Source of the DNA: Bacteroidales bacterium
GTDB lineage: Bacteria > Bacteroidota > Bacteroidia > Bacteroidales > P3
Reading direction: 5' to 3'
NCBI GenBank assembly: GCA_017613375.1
Contig: JAGADZ010000010.1
Coordinates: 1 to 55,306 of the forward strand
Length of the DNA stretch: 55,306 nt
The translations under genes were made by a program, and so were the position numbers. Under the pieces are notes generated by a model. That model saw only the letters and a program-made list of their open reading frames with translations, was not told the DNA's origin and did not search any database. Below are positions 29,195 to 37,228 of the stretch, one piece after another; within the stretch, counting starts at the first letter, position 1; every line of letters starts with the position of its first letter.

Positions 29195-30205
29195 ATGATG
29201 AAGAAAATTGCCAAAATTGCTTTTGTGTTGATTTTGTGCCTTTGCACAAATCAGGGTCTTCGTGCCCAGGATGTGGTCTTTTCACAATTCTACGCAAATC
29301 CGCTGTATATGAACCCGGCTTTCGCTGGTTCTAAGGTCTGTCCCCGTATATCGCTGAGCTATAGAAGTCAGTGGCCTGCTCTGGTGAGTGCATATACCAC
29401 AATGTCGGCTTCTTATGACCAGTATATCGATGATATGCATGGCGGTGTCGGTGTCGTATTGATGACTGACCGCCAGGGTGACCATGGCGCTTTGTCGACA
29501 AGCTCTCTCGGTGTCATGTACGCTTTCCGGTTCCAACTGGCTCGCGAACTATGGGTTAATGCGGCTCTCAAGGCTGGCGTGGTCAACACAAGTCTGGATT
29601 GGGAAGAACTGCGTTTCCCAGATATGATTGACAAGGTTACAGGCTTTACAGGTATGACCTCTGCCCAGATGCCGGATACAAACAAATGGTATCTCGACTT
29701 TGATGCAGGTGCTTTGATTTATGGACCTTCATGGTACGCAGGCTTCTCTGCAGCCCACTTGACACAGCCAAGCAACGGCTTCTATGGCGTGACACGTCTG
29801 CCTATCAAACTGACGGCAAATGTGGGAGCCCTCTTCAATGTGGCCGAGGAATCACGTCGTACATCCTCTCTGGGACTTGGCACTCCGGTGATATCACCCA
29901 ACCTCATTTATCAGTATCAGGCAGGTTTCCACTATTTCAACTATGGCGTCTATCTCGACTGGATGCCTTTCCTCGTCGGTGTATGGTTCCGCAACGGTAT
30001 CGGTGCCGATCGTTGGAACGCTGACGCTTTTATCTTCCAGGTCGGCTTCCAGCAAGACTACTTCAAGATTGGCTACAGCTACGACGTAACAGTGTCTAAA
30101 TTGGCCAATAACACCTCTGGAGCTCATGAACTTAGTCTCGGTATTCTGCTGCCGTGCCCGGAACGTAGACATAAGGTTAAGGCTATCCGTTGCCCCTCCT
30201 TCTAA
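29195..30205 (+). CDS. porP: T9SS PorP/SprF family outer-membrane protein
   Basis: The product is 336 residues with a signal peptide (IAFVLILCLCTNQGLRAQ). The mature N-terminus VVFSQFYANPLYMNPAFAGS is the hallmark of the family, followed by SLSYRSQWPAL and YDQYIDDMHGGVGVV. The rest forms a beta-barrel; the C-terminal strands include HELSLGILL. PorP is in the core PorKN ring complex in Porphyromonas, while SprF-type paralogues deliver specific cargo with PprA. The start may be the second ATG (29198). It precedes gldJ by 61 bp on the same strand. Confidence 0.92.
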   Translation: MMKKIAKIAFVLILCLCTNQGLRAQDVVFSQFYANPLYMNPAFAGSKVCPRISLSYRSQWPALVSAYTTMSASYDQYIDDMHGGVGVVLMTDRQGDHGALSTSSLGVMYAFRFQLARELWVNAALKAGVVNTSLDWEELRFPDMIDKVTGFTGMTSAQMPDTNKWYLDFDAGALIYGPSWYAGFSAAHLTQPSNGFYGVTRLPIKLTANVGALFNVAEESRRTSSLGLGTPVISPNLIYQYQAGFHYFNYGVYLDWMPFLVGVWFRNGIGADRWNADAFIFQVGFQQDYFKIGYSYDVTVSKLANNTSGAHELSLGILLPCPERRHKVKAIRCPSF

Positions 30206-30266
30206 TTTTTGTTGAAACTTTTTTAGCTATCATACGTAAAAGAATAGAAAATAAATTGCATAAATC

Positions 30267-31823
30267 ATGAAAAACCTCAGAATCGCATCTCTTTTGTTAG
30301 TGGCAGCCGTAATTGTTACGGCATGTAGCAAACCGAGATCGGCCACCACGGGCTGGAACTACAACGACCCAGAGTGGGGTGGATTTGAAGTCTCGCAGTA
30401 CAACGAGCAGATTACGGCTCCGGGTCTCGTCTTTATCGAGGGCGGCGCTTTCGTTATGGGTCGTGTGTCCGATGATTCCCGTTTCCAGTGGAACAATCTG
30501 GCTCACAATGTCACAGTCTCCTCTTTCTATATGGATGAGACCGAGGTCAGCAACCAGTCATATCGTGAATATGTTTATTGGATGACACGTGCCTACGGTG
30601 AGGAATATCCCGAGCGTGTACGTGCCATTTATCCTGACACCAACTGTTGGCGCGACAGGTTGGCATGGCGTGAAGGCTTTGTGGACTATTACTTCCAGAG
30701 CCCCATCTATGACCAATATCCTGTTGTCGGCGTGACTTGGGAGCAGGCTTCCAAATACTGTATCTGGCGTACCGACCGCGTCAATGAGAAGATTCTCGTC
30801 GATAAAGGTATCATCGTCCTCGACCTTACCGATCTCCGTGGTGAGACGGCATTCCAGACCGATGTTTATCTTGCCGGCCAGTACCGTGGCGAGTCCAAGA
30901 CAGAACTTGAAAATCTTGACCCCAGTGCAGGTGGCGAACCTCGTCAGGTTCGTCGCGAGGACGGTATCCTCGTGCCTTATTACCGTCTGCCTACAGAGGC
31001 TGAATGGGAATTCGCTGCTCTGGGTATGATTGGTAATACATATGATGAACGTATCGTGGAACACAAGACCTATCCGTGGGCAGGCTCAAGCGTACGTTCT
31101 GCAAACAAGAAATACTACGGTCAGTTCCTTGCAAACTTCAAACGTTCGCGCGGCGATGCCATGGGTGTTGCAGGCAACCTCAACGATGGTTGGGATTATA
31201 CATGCCCTGTCAAGTGGTACTTCCCCAACGACTACGGTCTGTACAATATGGCAGGCAATGTTAGCGAATGGTGCATGGATGTCTACAGAAAAGATGCCAA
31301 CCCCATTGGAGGAGAAGACCAGAACCCGTTCCGTGGTAATGTCTACCGTACGCCTACTTACATTGACGAAGAAATAGCCATCAACGATACCACGGGTAGT
31401 ATTATCTATCGTAATGTTGATGACGACCTCAACCGTCGTAATTACCGTCAGGCTGACAATATCAACTATCTGGATGGCGATTATGCATCAAATATATATG
31501 ATTATACAGCCAACCAGAGCATTACAGACTGGGTAAATGCTGCTGATGACGAGGATATGCCTGCTGTTACCGAGGGCGAAGAATCATACCTCAACAATCC
31601 TGACAGCGTGACCAATATGATGTACCGTCGTAACTTGGCCGACCAACGCAACGTTACTTCTCTGCTGAGCAATAAAGTGCGTGTTGTAAAAGGTGGCTCA
31701 TGGAATGACCGTGCATTCTGGATGCAAGCCGGCACACGTCGTTTCTACGACCAGGATCGCTCGACTTCATGGATTGGATTCCGTTGCGCTATGGACCGTC
31801 TCGGACCTCGTGCAGGTAATTGA
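30267..31823 (+). CDS. gldJ: T9SS/gliding-type lipoprotein GldJ-like (SUMF1 fold)
   Basis: The product is 518 residues. The lipoprotein signal ends at VIVTAC (Cys about residue 20). The formylglycine-generating-enzyme-like (SUMF1) fold is visible in GLVFIEGGAFVMGRVSDD, SFYMDETEVSNQSYREY, YPVVGVTWEQASKYCIWR, YRLPTEAEWEFAALG, MAGNVSEWCMDVY and VRVVKGGSWNDRAFWM. T9SS lipoproteins GldK/PorK and GldJ share this fold. I prefer GldJ because the head (GWNYNDPEWGGFEV) and IWRTDRVNEKILVDKGII look GldJ-like, because gldJ neighbours porU-porV in Flavobacterium, and because porL/M/N do not follow. PorK remains possible. A strong terminator follows. Confidence 0.85.
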   Translation: MKNLRIASLLLVAAVIVTACSKPRSATTGWNYNDPEWGGFEVSQYNEQITAPGLVFIEGGAFVMGRVSDDSRFQWNNLAHNVTVSSFYMDETEVSNQSYREYVYWMTRAYGEEYPERVRAIYPDTNCWRDRLAWREGFVDYYFQSPIYDQYPVVGVTWEQASKYCIWRTDRVNEKILVDKGIIVLDLTDLRGETAFQTDVYLAGQYRGESKTELENLDPSAGGEPRQVRREDGILVPYYRLPTEAEWEFAALGMIGNTYDERIVEHKTYPWAGSSVRSANKKYYGQFLANFKRSRGDAMGVAGNLNDGWDYTCPVKWYFPNDYGLYNMAGNVSEWCMDVYRKDANPIGGEDQNPFRGNVYRTPTYIDEEIAINDTTGSIIYRNVDDDLNRRNYRQADNINYLDGDYASNIYDYTANQSITDWVNAADDEDMPAVTEGEESYLNNPDSVTNMMYRRNLADQRNVTSLLSNKVRVVKGGSWNDRAFWMQAGTRRFYDQDRSTSWIGFRCAMDRLGPRAGN

Positions 31824-31846
31824 TTCTGATAAATGAATACAACTTT

Positions 31847-31877
31847 AAAAAGGCCTCGTTTTCGGGGCCTTTTTTTT
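31847..31877 (+). terminator. Rho-independent terminator after gldJ
   Basis: A stem with arms AAAAAGGCCTCG and CGGGGCCTTTTT, one G-U pair and a TTTT loop, is followed by a run of eight T. It lies 24 bp after the gldJ stop and ends the porP-gldJ unit. Confidence 0.85.
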
Positions 31878-31997
31878 GTCAAAGCACGACAATGACACAC
31901 TTTATGCAATACATTGAATTCTTTTGTCCTTGTTAACTCTTTAAACTCTATATGACATTCTTATTACAAAAGAAACAGTCGAGGCAACTGTTCCAGA

Positions 31998-32405
31998 ATG
32001 CTTGACAGCCTGCAGCCCGGCACGGCATACACGGCATACGTGCGTACATGGTGCGAATACTCGGAGATGTACTCCGACTGGGAACATGTGGACTTCACCA
32101 CAACAGGCGTGAACCCCAACGACACGGCAGACCACGACACGACAGGCATAACGACGATTGACCGTCAGCGTGTCACCCTCATTCCCAATCCTGCGACGAA
32201 CTCCGTGGCGGTAACCGCGGAGAGCGAAATTCTCTCCGTCGAGGCCTACAATATCAAGGGACAACGCATAGCCACAGCCGAAGGTGATGGCACGACCCTG
32301 AAACTCGACACCTCCGCCTGGCCAGATGGGACATATACAATAACAATACGCACTACCCAAGGGTTAGTAACAAGGAAGTTGGTGATAAGTAAGATGAAGT
32401 ATTAA
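31998..32405 (+). pseudogene. Broken T9SS cargo tail: end of an Fn3-like domain plus type A sorting domain
   Basis: The frame is open from 31956 and has an ATG at 31998, but the sequence begins inside an Fn3-like strand (LDSLQPGTAYTAYVRTWCEY), then a linker (DTADHDTTGI), then a full type A sorting domain: LIPNPATNSVAVTAES, VEAYNIKGQRIA, TSAWPDGTYTITIRT, KLVISKMKY. No signal peptide is present, so the product could not use T9SS. It is a 5'-truncated remnant of a surface protein gene. Its GC is visibly higher than the flanking genes. Its end is very similar in DNA to the remnant at 6834-6968. A short functional protein cannot be fully excluded. Confidence 0.8.
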
Positions 32406-32457
32406 AAAGAATCTTTTTTTTCTTTGACAGCCATAGTGAGTTATTGATTTTTTTGTG

Positions 32458-32465
32458 TAAATTTG
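32458..32465 (+). promoter_or_regulatory. Bacteroidota -7 promoter element for the OstA-like gene
   Basis: TAAATTTG is an exact match to TAnnTTTG and ends 22 bp before the ATG at 32488. No good TTTG -33 element at the expected spacing was found. Confidence 0.5.
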
Positions 32466-32487
32466 CAAATTCTACACATATTTACAT

Positions 32488-34044
32488 ATGAGATTGAAAT
32501 GGCTGAAAATATTGACGTTGGCGATTACAATGGGTTTCTGTGTACCTGTTGTTCAGGCACAGAAAATAATTGAATATGTGTCGGGTATGGGTACTCGCGA
32601 CCCTAATAATCCAGATATTTGGATTCTTTATAACAAAGTCAGAGCCAAACATGAAGGCATGACCCTTTACACAGATTCCGCATCGTTGGATACGAGAAAC
32701 AATATTTTCGTCGCCCATCGTAACGTTAAGATAATCCTTACCGATACTACTACTCTTTATGGCAAGACTGCCGTATATGACGGTACAACGCGTGTCGCCC
32801 AAGTATGGGGCGACACAGTGCGTCTCATCGATGGCGGCACGGTGTTGAAAACCGACGAACTCAGCTATGAAAGGAACACGAGTACGGCCTACTACTACCG
32901 TTGGGGGCATACTACGCATGGCACTTCGTCCCTCGACAGCAGACGAGGATACTATCATACCGATACAAGGGATTTGTTCTTGTATGATAATGTGGTGTTG
33001 CGAGACTCAAACTCACGTCTCGAGACGGACACACTGCATTATAATACCCGCACATCGTTGGCGGTATTTATTTCCCCGACACATATATATAGCGATTCGT
33101 CTACAGTGTATAGCGAGAACGGCAGCTACAATACCGATTCACATGTTGCTTGCTCCTACAAGGCGTCAAGAGTGGCAAACAGGGAGAAATATCTCTCGGC
33201 GGACACTATCTTCTTCAATGACAAGAAAGAACATGGAGAGGCATATGGTCATGTTACTATAGTTGACACTCTCAACGATGTGACATGTACGGGACGTGTT
33301 GGTATTGCAGACCAACAACAACATTTCTCCTTCGTTACAGATTCGGCTTTGATAGTGTATGTGGATGAAGGGGACTCTGTTTTTATGCATGCCGACACTA
33401 TCTGGGCTTTCAGCAACGAGGACAAGGAATTCAATGCCGCTTCGGCATATCGTAATGTTAGACTATATAGAAAAGATGTTCAGTGTATAAGTGACTCTAT
33501 CTATTATTCTGCCCCCGATTCTTTGGTCACTCTCTATTACAACCCCGTTGTTTGGCATGAAGATTACCAGTGTACTGCTGACACTATACGTTGCCATTTC
33601 GACAGCAATGGTATTGATATCATTTATCTGAACGGCACTGTGTTCGCTGTCGAGGAGGTGGACTCGACACGATACAATCAAGTGAAAGGCAGGGATGCCG
33701 TGGTCCATTGCAAGGATAGTGAACCGTTATATGCTGATATTATTGGATCGGCACGTATGGTGTATTATATTTTGGACGATGATGACAGGAATAACCGTCA
33801 GCTTATTGGCGTCAATGTCGGCATAGGCTCAGATATTCGTATCTATTTCAAGGACAGAAAACCGACACGAGTCGTCACTTACGGTCATCCGGACATGAAG
33901 ATGTACCCTCCTCTTGAGGTTCCTGTCGATGAACGCTTTATTCAAGGTTTTGAATGGAGAGGCTCTCTACGTCCCAGAAACCGCTATGAAGTGTTCCCGA
34001 TAACGAAGCCCAATGCTGTAGGAGACGATAATGTGACAAATTGA
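32488..34044 (+). CDS. OstA/LptA-like periplasmic protein (LPS transport family)
   Basis: The product is 518 residues with a signal peptide (ILTLAITMGFCVPVVQAQ). It contains repeated OstA/LptA beta-jellyroll strands (DIWILYNKVRAKHEGMTLY, ASLDTRNNIFVAHRNVKI, TTLYGKTAVYDG, YHTDTRDLFLYDNVVL). Bacteroidota OstA-like proteins of this size are thought to bridge LPS between the membranes as LptA does in enterobacteria, or to act as an LptD-like N-terminal part. There is no barrel region, so it is not LptD itself. It is followed by grpE on the same strand, but grpE has its own -7 element. Confidence 0.85.
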   Translation: MRLKWLKILTLAITMGFCVPVVQAQKIIEYVSGMGTRDPNNPDIWILYNKVRAKHEGMTLYTDSASLDTRNNIFVAHRNVKIILTDTTTLYGKTAVYDGTTRVAQVWGDTVRLIDGGTVLKTDELSYERNTSTAYYYRWGHTTHGTSSLDSRRGYYHTDTRDLFLYDNVVLRDSNSRLETDTLHYNTRTSLAVFISPTHIYSDSSTVYSENGSYNTDSHVACSYKASRVANREKYLSADTIFFNDKKEHGEAYGHVTIVDTLNDVTCTGRVGIADQQQHFSFVTDSALIVYVDEGDSVFMHADTIWAFSNEDKEFNAASAYRNVRLYRKDVQCISDSIYYSAPDSLVTLYYNPVVWHEDYQCTADTIRCHFDSNGIDIIYLNGTVFAVEEVDSTRYNQVKGRDAVVHCKDSEPLYADIIGSARMVYYILDDDDRNNRQLIGVNVGIGSDIRIYFKDRKPTRVVTYGHPDMKMYPPLEVPVDERFIQGFEWRGSLRPRNRYEVFPITKPNAVGDDNVTN

Positions 34045-34085
34045 CAGAATGACATTTCTTGCCCTTTTTGGCAATGAATTTGTAT

Positions 34086-34093
34086 TATATTTG
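34086..34093 (+). promoter_or_regulatory. Bacteroidota -7 promoter element for grpE
   Basis: TATATTTG matches TAnnTTTG and ends 16 bp before the ATG at 34110; a TTTG at 34067-34070 lies 15 bases upstream of it, a little short. It rules out the longer in-frame start at 34059. No HrcA-type CIRCE repeat was seen. Confidence 0.55.
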
Positions 34094-34109
34094 TAAAAAT
34101 GATTTTGAT

Positions 34110-34727
34110 ATGGAACAAGAAAAAAATACAGAACAAATAGAGAAAGAACAATCTATGGAAGAGCCTGTCATCGAGGTGTACGCTGAGCCGGAAGTCGAGG
34201 TCGAAATAGATGAAAATACCGACAGCGGTGACAATAACAGAAAAAACCGCAGGAGACGTTCTGAAAGACATGCCAATGAGCTCAATGCCAAGGTGGAGGA
34301 AATGGGACGGAAACTTGTCGAAATGAACGATAAGTATATGCGTATTTATTCTGAATATGAGAATTACCGCAAGCGTACAAATGCCGAGAAGGCCGGTCTG
34401 ATTCTGAACGGGGGCAAAGATGTCATAAAACTGATGCTGCCTGTGATTGATGATATGGAACGTGCTCTTGACAATTTGGCAGACGGAGATGCAGCAAAGG
34501 AGGGTATGCAGTTGATACTTAAAAATATGTTGAATGCCCTTCAGCAAAAAGGCCTTAGACCAATGGAGGCCAAAGGAGCCAAATTCGATGAGAATTTCCA
34601 CGAAGCCATCACTCAGATACCGGCTCCTTCACCGGAATTCAAGGGTATGGTGATGGATGTTGTCAAGAAAGGTTATTTCCTTAATGACGAAGTGCTTAGA
34701 TTTGCCCAAGTGGTGGTGGGATGCTGA
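34110..34727 (+). CDS. grpE: Nucleotide exchange factor GrpE
   Basis: The product is 205 residues from the ATG at 34110. An acidic leader is followed by a long coiled coil (NAKVEEMGRKLVEMNDKYMR), the family signature YENYRKRTNAEKA, and the C-terminal beta domain with LLPVIDDMERALDNLAD, ALQQKGLRPMEAKGAKFDE, FHEAITQIPAPS and GYFLNDEVLRFAQVVVG. It releases ADP from DnaK. dnaJ follows after 44 bp; dnaK is not in the window. Confidence 0.96.
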   Translation: MEQEKNTEQIEKEQSMEEPVIEVYAEPEVEVEIDENTDSGDNNRKNRRRRSERHANELNAKVEEMGRKLVEMNDKYMRIYSEYENYRKRTNAEKAGLILNGGKDVIKLMLPVIDDMERALDNLADGDAAKEGMQLILKNMLNALQQKGLRPMEAKGAKFDENFHEAITQIPAPSPEFKGMVMDVVKKGYFLNDEVLRFAQVVVGC

Positions 34728-34771
34728 TATCCCTCTTTTTCTCTAATGGATGAATGAAGAAATAAAAAAAT

Positions 34772-35935
34772 ATGGCAAATAAAAGAGATTATTACGAGGT
34801 GCTTGGTGTCGACAAGAATGTGTCACCGGAGGATTTGAAGAAAGCTTATCGTAAACTTGCCCTCAAATACCACCCGGACCGAAATCCTGGCGACAAGGAG
34901 GCTGAGGAAAAATTCAAAGAGGCCGCAGAAGCCTATGATGTCCTCAGCAATCCTGACAAGAAAGCCCGTTATGACCAGTTCGGTCATGCAGGACTTGACG
35001 GTGCAGGATTTGGTGGACAGGGCATGAGCATGGACGATATCTTCTCGTCGTTCGGCAGTATATTCGGAGATCTGTTCGGTGGAGGCGGTGGATTTGGCTT
35101 CAGTGGCTTCGGAGGCTCCCGAACTCAGGGAGGCCCTCGGGGTGGTCAACGAGGTAGTAATTTGCGAATCAAGGTTAAACTGACGCTTGAGGAAATAGAC
35201 CAGGGTGTCGAGAAGAAAATCAAGGTCAACAAATATGTGCCATGTAAGTCCTGTGGCGGCAGCGGTGCCAGAAACAACAGTTTCGAGACATGCTCCCATT
35301 GCCATGGCTCGGGTGTCGTTACAGAATTACGTCGCTCTCTTTTCGGACAGATGCAGACTCAGTCGGTATGTCCGTATTGCGGCGGACAGGGTCGTATTAT
35401 TAAAGATAAATGTCCGGATTGCCATGGCGACGGCATAGTCAAAGCTGAAGATATTATCACCATCAATATTCCTGCAGGCGTAAGCGATGGCATGCAGCTC
35501 TCTATGCGAGGACAGGGCAACGCAGGCCCTCATGGCGGCGTACCTGGCGACTTGATAATACAGGTCGAAGAACTTCAGCATGATATTTTCGAACGCCAGG
35601 AAAACAACCTTTTCTACAATGCATTCGTTACCGTTGCCGAGGCTGCTCTGGGTGCTTCGATAGAGATACCGACTTTACATGGCAAGGTGCGTGTCAAAAT
35701 CGAACAGGGAACACCTTCTGGCAAGGTCATCAGACTGAGAGGAAAGGGATTGCCGGACATTAACGGATACTCCCGCGGCGATATGCTGGTAAGTATAAAT
35801 GTATGGGTGCCGAAAAGCTTGACAAAAGAGGAAAAGGCTATCCTCGAAGAACTCAGCAGCCATCCTAATTTCAAGCCTAATCCTTCGAAACAAGAGAAGG
35901 GCTTCTTCGATAAAATGAAGGATTTGTTTAATTAA
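34772..35935 (+). CDS. dnaJ: Molecular chaperone DnaJ
   Basis: The product is 387 residues. The J domain carries the HPD tripeptide ([10 protein letters not shown]), then a Gly/Phe-rich region (about 75-130). Four zinc-binding repeats are [27 protein letters not shown] and CPDCHGDGI. The C-terminal substrate-binding domains include [10 protein letters not shown] and [17 protein letters not shown]. It stimulates DnaK and is directly after grpE. Confidence 0.97.
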   Translation: MANKRDYYEVLGVDKNVSPEDLKKAYRKLALKYHPDRNPGDKEAEEKFKEAAEAYDVLSNPDKKARYDQFGHAGLDGAGFGGQGMSMDDIFSSFGSIFGDLFGGGGGFGFSGFGGSRTQGGPRGGQRGSNLRIKVKLTLEEIDQGVEKKIKVNKYVPCKSCGGSGARNNSFETCSHCHGSGVVTELRRSLFGQMQTQSVCPYCGGQGRIIKDKCPDCHGDGIVKAEDIITINIPAGVSDGMQLSMRGQGNAGPHGGVPGDLIIQVEELQHDIFERQENNLFYNAFVTVAEAALGASIEIPTLHGKVRVKIEQGTPSGKVIRLRGKGLPDINGYSRGDMLVSINVWVPKSLTKEEKAILEELSSHPNFKPNPSKQEKGFFDKMKDLFN

Positions 35936-35940
35936 ACTCA

Positions 35941-37215
35941 ATGAACGAGGCGTTCCTTCAATATATATGGCAACATAAATTATTGGAAGGCCCACTTACA
36001 ACAATAGAGGGTCTTCCTGTTGTTGTTGAACGCCCCGGCGAACTGAATCGTGACTCTGGACCGGATTTCATAGACGCACGCATCACAATAGGAGGGTTGC
36101 GATGGGCCGGAAATGTGGAGATTCATGTCAGAGCATCGGACTGGAAGCTTCATAAACACTCCAAAGACAAGAACTACAATAATGTTATCCTGCATGTGGT
36201 ATATATCCACGATGCCGACATAGTGCTTGAAAACGGCAAACAGGTGCCTGCCATGGAGATCGCTGGCAACGTGCCTGAAAAGGCGTGGGATAATTATAGC
36301 TCCTTGATGCATCCACGGCGGAATTCGGAGATACCATGTGCCGAACGGTTAAAAGAAATACCGGATTTTTTGTTCCAACTCAGTCAGGACCGTCTCGTGG
36401 TGGAAAGGCTGGAGCGTAAGTCTTCGGATGTCCAACGTATCTTAAACGAGACAAAAGGCAGTTGGGAACAGGCTTGCTATTGGCTTACAGCCCACTATTT
36501 CGGAGGCAAGTCCAACGCTTTTCCGTTTGAACTGTTAGCCAAGGTCACGCCCCTGACAATTCTTGCCAAGATAAAAGATAATCCGTTCCGAGTGGAATCG
36601 CTGTTCTTCGGACAGGCAGGACTGCTTGAAGGAGATTTCGAGGATGATTATCCAAAATTAATGCAGCGAGAATATAATTATTTGTCTGCAGCATATAAAC
36701 TGAAGCCTATAGATGGCTTCCTGTGGAAATTTTTCCGTATCTACCCATCGGGGTTCCCTACAATACGTATTAGCCAATTCGCCAATCTGATAGTGCGTTC
36801 GAGTAATCTTTTCTCCAAACTGTTGGATGCTGACGATATTGAGACATTGAGACAACTCTTCGATGTGAAGGCATCGGAATATTGGAAGTCTCACTACAGG
36901 TTTGATGTCTGTTCCAACCCTCGTAATAAAACTGTCGGAACGAGCTTTGTAAATACTTTGCTTATCAATGCTTGGGTCCCTCTGCTGTTTCAGTATGGAG
37001 TTATGCATGGCGACGAGATACGTAAAGAACAGGCTTTTGAATTGTTGCGTCAACTTCCGGTAGAGCACAACCGTATTGTTGGCTATTGGCAAAAAGAGGG
37101 CGTTAATCCTTCCAACGCTGCTGAATCTCAGGCTTTGATTCAGCGCTATACAGAGTATTGTAAAGGGAAGGCTTGTTTGAAATGCCAACTGGCATTTCGT
37201 TTTATAAAGAATTGA
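35941..37215 (+). CDS. DUF2851 family protein
   Basis: The product is 424 residues. The family motifs are MNEAFLQYIWQHKLL, RDSGPDFIDARITIGGLRWAGNVEIHVRASDW (split: DSGPDFIDARI and GNVEIHVRASDW) and NYNNVILHVVYIHD. The spacing of the Asp in GPDF and the Glu in VEIH looks like a PD-(D/E)XK nuclease core, but this is my inference. The C-terminus has a Cys pair in KGKACLKCQLAF. It lies 5 bp after dnaJ and 13 bp before murF-alr on the same strand, so it is probably expressed with them. Function is unproven. Confidence 0.8.
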   Translation: MNEAFLQYIWQHKLLEGPLTTIEGLPVVVERPGELNRDSGPDFIDARITIGGLRWAGNVEIHVRASDWKLHKHSKDKNYNNVILHVVYIHDADIVLENGKQVPAMEIAGNVPEKAWDNYSSLMHPRRNSEIPCAERLKEIPDFLFQLSQDRLVVERLERKSSDVQRILNETKGSWEQACYWLTAHYFGGKSNAFPFELLAKVTPLTILAKIKDNPFRVESLFFGQAGLLEGDFEDDYPKLMQREYNYLSAAYKLKPIDGFLWKFFRIYPSGFPTIRISQFANLIVRSSNLFSKLLDADDIETLRQLFDVKASEYWKSHYRFDVCSNPRNKTVGTSFVNTLLINAWVPLLFQYGVMHGDEIRKEQAFELLRQLPVEHNRIVGYWQKEGVNPSNAAESQALIQRYTEYCKGKACLKCQLAFRFIKN

Positions 37216-37228
37216 AATAATATAAGAT

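Noticed and set aside
31824-32487. Insertion sequence around the broken sorting-domain gene
   Set aside because: No transposase frame, terminal inverted repeats or target duplication could be found.
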